Position numbers and translations under genes: made by a program
Shown: in pieces, positions 5,930 to 7,965 of the stretch
Layout: each line of letters begins with the position of its first letter
Numbering within the stretch: position 1 is the stretch's first letter
The notes under the pieces: generated by a model
Databases searched by the model: none
Told to the model about the DNA's origin: nothing
What the model saw: only the letters and a program-made list of their open reading frames with translations
Assembly (NCBI GenBank): GCA_031287585.1
Contig: JAITST010000180.1
Coordinates: 1 to 7,965 of the forward strand
Source: Planctomycetaceae bacterium
GTDB lineage: Bacteria; Planctomycetota; Planctomycetia; Pirellulales; Thermoguttaceae
Direction: 5' to 3'
Length of the DNA stretch: 7,965 nt

Positions 5930-7791
5930 CAGAGTGAAAGAATGTATTCGACGAGGTCGTCGATTTGCGGTTCCGTCGGTTCGGTCGCCCATCGCGATTC
6001 GCCGTGTCTGCCTTTTGTGAAAACATCTTTCATATCAACAAACCGCCCATCGTGCATATATGGAGCCGTTCGCCACGTCTCAATCAAACTCGGTGTATCG
6101 AACTCGCTCTTACGGTCGAAGTAAACGCGGCTGCCAACATCGTGCAACTTTTGGTCTGTGAAGAAATTATTTTCAGGATGACATTCCGTACACTTTGCCG
6201 CCGCAAACACAACTTTCCCGCGTTCCGCCTTTTCACTCAACTTGCCGTCAACCAAGTACGGCGAATCAAGATGCTTCATATCCGTCAGGAACGCCTCAAT
6301 CTGCATACACTTCGGTTCGTCCGGCACCGCAAAGAGAATAAACTGAAAACCAGTTCTGACCGCGATGTTCGCCGTTTTCCGAACGCCGTGCCACATCGCG
6401 GGCGGCGTTTGCAACGAGTACAACAAACTTTTCGCATTCTTCGGCGTACCCATTTCGTCGTTGAGTAAGTCCCAATTTAGAGCGTCCATCCGCCCTTCGG
6501 GATGACAACTCGCGCAACTCAACCACTGCTGAAAACATAACGCCGCGTCGTTCCAATGTTTGTCGCCCGCGCGGATGTCGTCGAGTTCAACCGCCGGTCC
6601 GACAGGTAAAACGTCGATTTTTGGAGTTGTTGCCGGATTCGTGAACGTCACCTTGTTGATAGTATCGTTGTAGTACATACCTACATAAACCGAGTTCCCA
6701 ATCGCACAAAGTTCACGCGCGCCCGCACCAACAAGCGGGATTCGTTTTTTCATACCAACGAGAAACGCGAGGTCGTCGGGAACGAGGTCGGCGGTCTTGG
6801 AAACGCTGTAAGAATCGGCTAAAACTTTGCCGTCCGCAAGGTCGTGAAGTTTCTTCAACATCGGTTCGGAGTCGATAACGCAAAGTTCGTGAGTACCAGC
6901 CAACGCAACGTAAATTTGTTTTCCATCCGGCGAAACAGCAACGCCCCAAGGGTTCGCCGCTCCTCTGTCGATGTCGTCGAGCAAGACCGTATTCAACCAT
7001 TTCTTTTTCTCTACGTCGATTATACACAGACCGTTCGTGTTTATCCAACCGCGTTCCAGTTGCGTAGTCGGCAACGGAAAACGGGCGAGAATCTGCGAGA
7101 CGTAAACATACTTTCCGTCCGGCGAAATCGCGAGACTGTGTAACGAGTGCGAACCGTTTGTCAGACGTATGTTTGTCACCTCACCATCAGCGAGATTGTA
7201 AATCTGAACTTCGCACGCGACATCAATTACCGCCGCTTCGTCATCGGGAAAATTATTCGGATCGTTAGGTAGAAAATTGGTAACGAATAACGATTTACCG
7301 TCCTGTGTCACCAAACTCTTACGCGGCTCACGAATAGTTTTGAACGTTCGGGCGAGTTTGAATTCGGGGAGTTCGTACTCGCTTACGGTTGAGTTGAAAC
7401 GGTTACAGACGTAAAGTTTTTTACCGTCGGGCGAAACAGAAAGTCCGCACGGTGAATGTCCGCCAACGACTTCTTTGATGAGTTTGCCGTCCGCAAAGTT
7501 GAACGCCTGTACCTTGCTGCGATAGTTTCCCGACGCGACAAACAACGTTTTCTCGTCGGCACTCAGAGCGATACCGTTTGGCTGACTGGCGGTAATGATG
7601 GTACGAACAATTTTGTTGTCATCAGTATTGATAACCGCAACTTCCGGCGAATCGTACATCATAACAAGCAGGTTTTTACCGTCAGCAGTCGCAGTTAACT
7701 CAAGCGGTCCCTTATAAGTTTCCGCAAACAAACCTGACCCAAAAGCCAAAACAAAAACCGAAAACAAAAAAGTTTTTTGAAATGTAAACAT
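5929..7791 (-). CDS. Exported seven-bladed beta-propeller fused to a di-haem c-type cytochrome module
   Basis: Predicted periplasmic redox protein of 620 residues. The ATG at 7791 is preceded by GGAG nine bases upstream, and a TTG at 7809 is less likely. The signal peptide is about 1-23 (MFTFQKTFLFSVFVLAF, cleavage after GLFA). A YVTN/NHL-type propeller follows, with repeat cores of the SPDGKxLYV form starting near residues 35, 77, 120, 162, 223 and 287 and a degenerate one near 363, consistent with seven blades. The cytochrome part starts near 405. CASCH (426-430, bases 6502-6516) and CTECH (534-538, bases 6178-6192) are the two covalent haem sites. Between them lie KSLLYSLQTPPAMWHGVR and FILFAVPDEP, and after them APYMHDGRF, whose Met579 is a candidate distal haem ligand. 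This matches the MauG/cytochrome c peroxidase superfamily. Peroxidase activity is not proven, and electron transfer or cofactor oxidation are alternatives. It leads the minus-strand block and overlaps the pseudopilin start by one base. Confidence 0.93.
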   Translation of the reverse strand: MFTFQKTFLFSVFVLAFGSGLFAETYKGPLELTATADGKNLLVMMYDSPEVAVINTDDNKIVRTIITASQPNGIALSADEKTLFVASGNYRSKVQAFNFADGKLIKEVVGGHSPCGLSVSPDGKKLYVCNRFNSTVSEYELPEFKLARTFKTIREPRKSLVTQDGKSLFVTNFLPNDPNNFPDDEAAVIDVACEVQIYNLADGEVTNIRLTNGSHSLHSLAISPDGKYVYVSQILARFPLPTTQLERGWINTNGLCIIDVEKKKWLNTVLLDDIDRGAANPWGVAVSPDGKQIYVALAGTHELCVIDSEPMLKKLHDLADGKVLADSYSVSKTADLVPDDLAFLVGMKKRIPLVGAGARELCAIGNSVYVGMYYNDTINKVTFTNPATTPKIDVLPVGPAVELDDIRAGDKHWNDAALCFQQWLSCASCHPEGRMDALNWDLLNDEMGTPKNAKSLLYSLQTPPAMWHGVRKTANIAVRTGFQFILFAVPDEPKCMQIEAFLTDMKHLDSPYLVDGKLSEKAERGKVVFAAAKCTECHPENNFFTDQKLHDVGSRVYFDRKSEFDTPSLIETWRTAPYMHDGRFVDMKDVFTKGRHGESRWATEPTEPQIDDLVEYILSL

Positions 7792-7800
7792 AAATAGGTT

Positions 7801-7804
7801 CTCC
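7801..7804 (-). promoter_or_regulatory. Ribosome binding site deciding the ATG start of the propeller-cytochrome
   Basis: GGAG on the minus strand lies nine bases before the ATG at 7791-7789. It falls inside the coding frame if the TTG at 7809 were used, and so argues for the ATG, which also gives a tidier signal peptide. Confidence 0.6.
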
Positions 7805-7848
7805 GTCAAAGGGGGATATGAACAAAATTAAAAATAAACACAGAATCA

Positions 7849-7877
7849 ATTATGACAGAGTAAGTAAAAAATTGCAA
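7849..7877 (-). promoter_or_regulatory. Possible sigma-70-type promoter for the minus-strand block
   Basis: On the minus strand, TTGCAA (7872-7877) and CATAAT (7849-7854) are separated by exactly 17 bases. Each hexamer is close to TTGACA and TATAAT. Transcription would begin near 7842 and leave a leader of about 50 bases before the ATG at 7791. The surrounding DNA is AT-rich, so a chance match is possible. Promoter consensus in planctomycetes is less well defined than in enterics. Confidence 0.45.
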
Positions 7878-7965
7878 GAAGGCTATTTTGCCGGAATCGC
7901 TGGTGGGTGTGTAAATTTTTTGTAGGTTTTGTATAACCACCCCACTTTTTGCGACAATGCCCCGT
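7878..7965. other. Non-coding end of the window
   Basis: No gene is supported between the putative promoter and the window end. GGTGGGTGTG (from 7900) and CCACCCCAC (ending 7945) can pair only with a bulge and a loop of about 25 bases. They may be the remains of a terminator for a gene beyond the edge, but I cannot support that. Confidence 0.4.

Noticed and set aside
5929..5992. Upstream ATG at 5992 as the pseudopilin start
   Set aside because: It would create a 64-base overlap and a 25-residue basic leader, whereas the ATG at 5929 gives the canonical short leader ending in Gly before FTLLE and a TGATG junction.

Overview
The window looks like a chromosomal segment of a free-living or host-associated Gram-negative-type bacterium, most probably a planctomycete (Planctomycetota). 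The lineage is inferred from protein architecture, not from any marker gene. The clues are an exported seven-bladed propeller fused to a two-haem c-type cytochrome module, a HExxH peptidase carrying a C-terminal 'WW.P.G..IRYH..P.G.LL' / 'RINDSP' beta-domain (an arrangement I associate with planctomycete secreted proteins), a lone type II secretion pseudopilin, and frequent non-ATG or weak-Shine-Dalgarno starts. Coding DNA is of moderate GC and the intergenic DNA is clearly AT-rich. No rRNA, tRNA, CRISPR array, transposase or phage gene is visible.

Layout. Positions 3-764 (+) hold the 3' part of a short-chain dehydrogenase/reductase whose first residues lie outside the window. An AT-rich 287-base gap follows. 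Positions 1052-3667 (+) encode an 871-residue methyl-accepting chemotaxis protein: two membrane segments, a roughly 310-residue helical periplasmic sensor, two HAMP-like units, a complete signalling hairpin and a long Pro/Ala/Thr/Lys-rich tail ending in EFGKY, which fits the CheR-tether pattern. Positions 3668-4111 form a non-coding convergent gap with an imperfect 71-base palindrome and a second, one-armed copy of the same sequence that runs into the 3' end of the facing gene.

The rest is a minus-strand block, read from right to left: a possible sigma-70-type promoter (7849-7877); a secreted beta-propeller/di-haem cytochrome (7791-5929); a GspI-like pseudopilin (5929-5465) whose ATG shares its A with the cytochrome's TGA stop; and, 57 bases further on, a secreted HExxH metallopeptidase-like protein with a lectin-like C-terminal domain (5407-4112).

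How they may work together. The minus-strand genes look like one transcript for three proteins that enter or cross the inner membrane: a periplasmic redox protein, a secretion pseudopilin and an exported peptidase. A shared substrate or process is inference only. The receptor is an orphan here, with no cheA, cheW, cheR or cheB nearby, and must work with proteins encoded elsewhere. The most unusual unexplained structure is the palindromic repeat family in the convergent gap.
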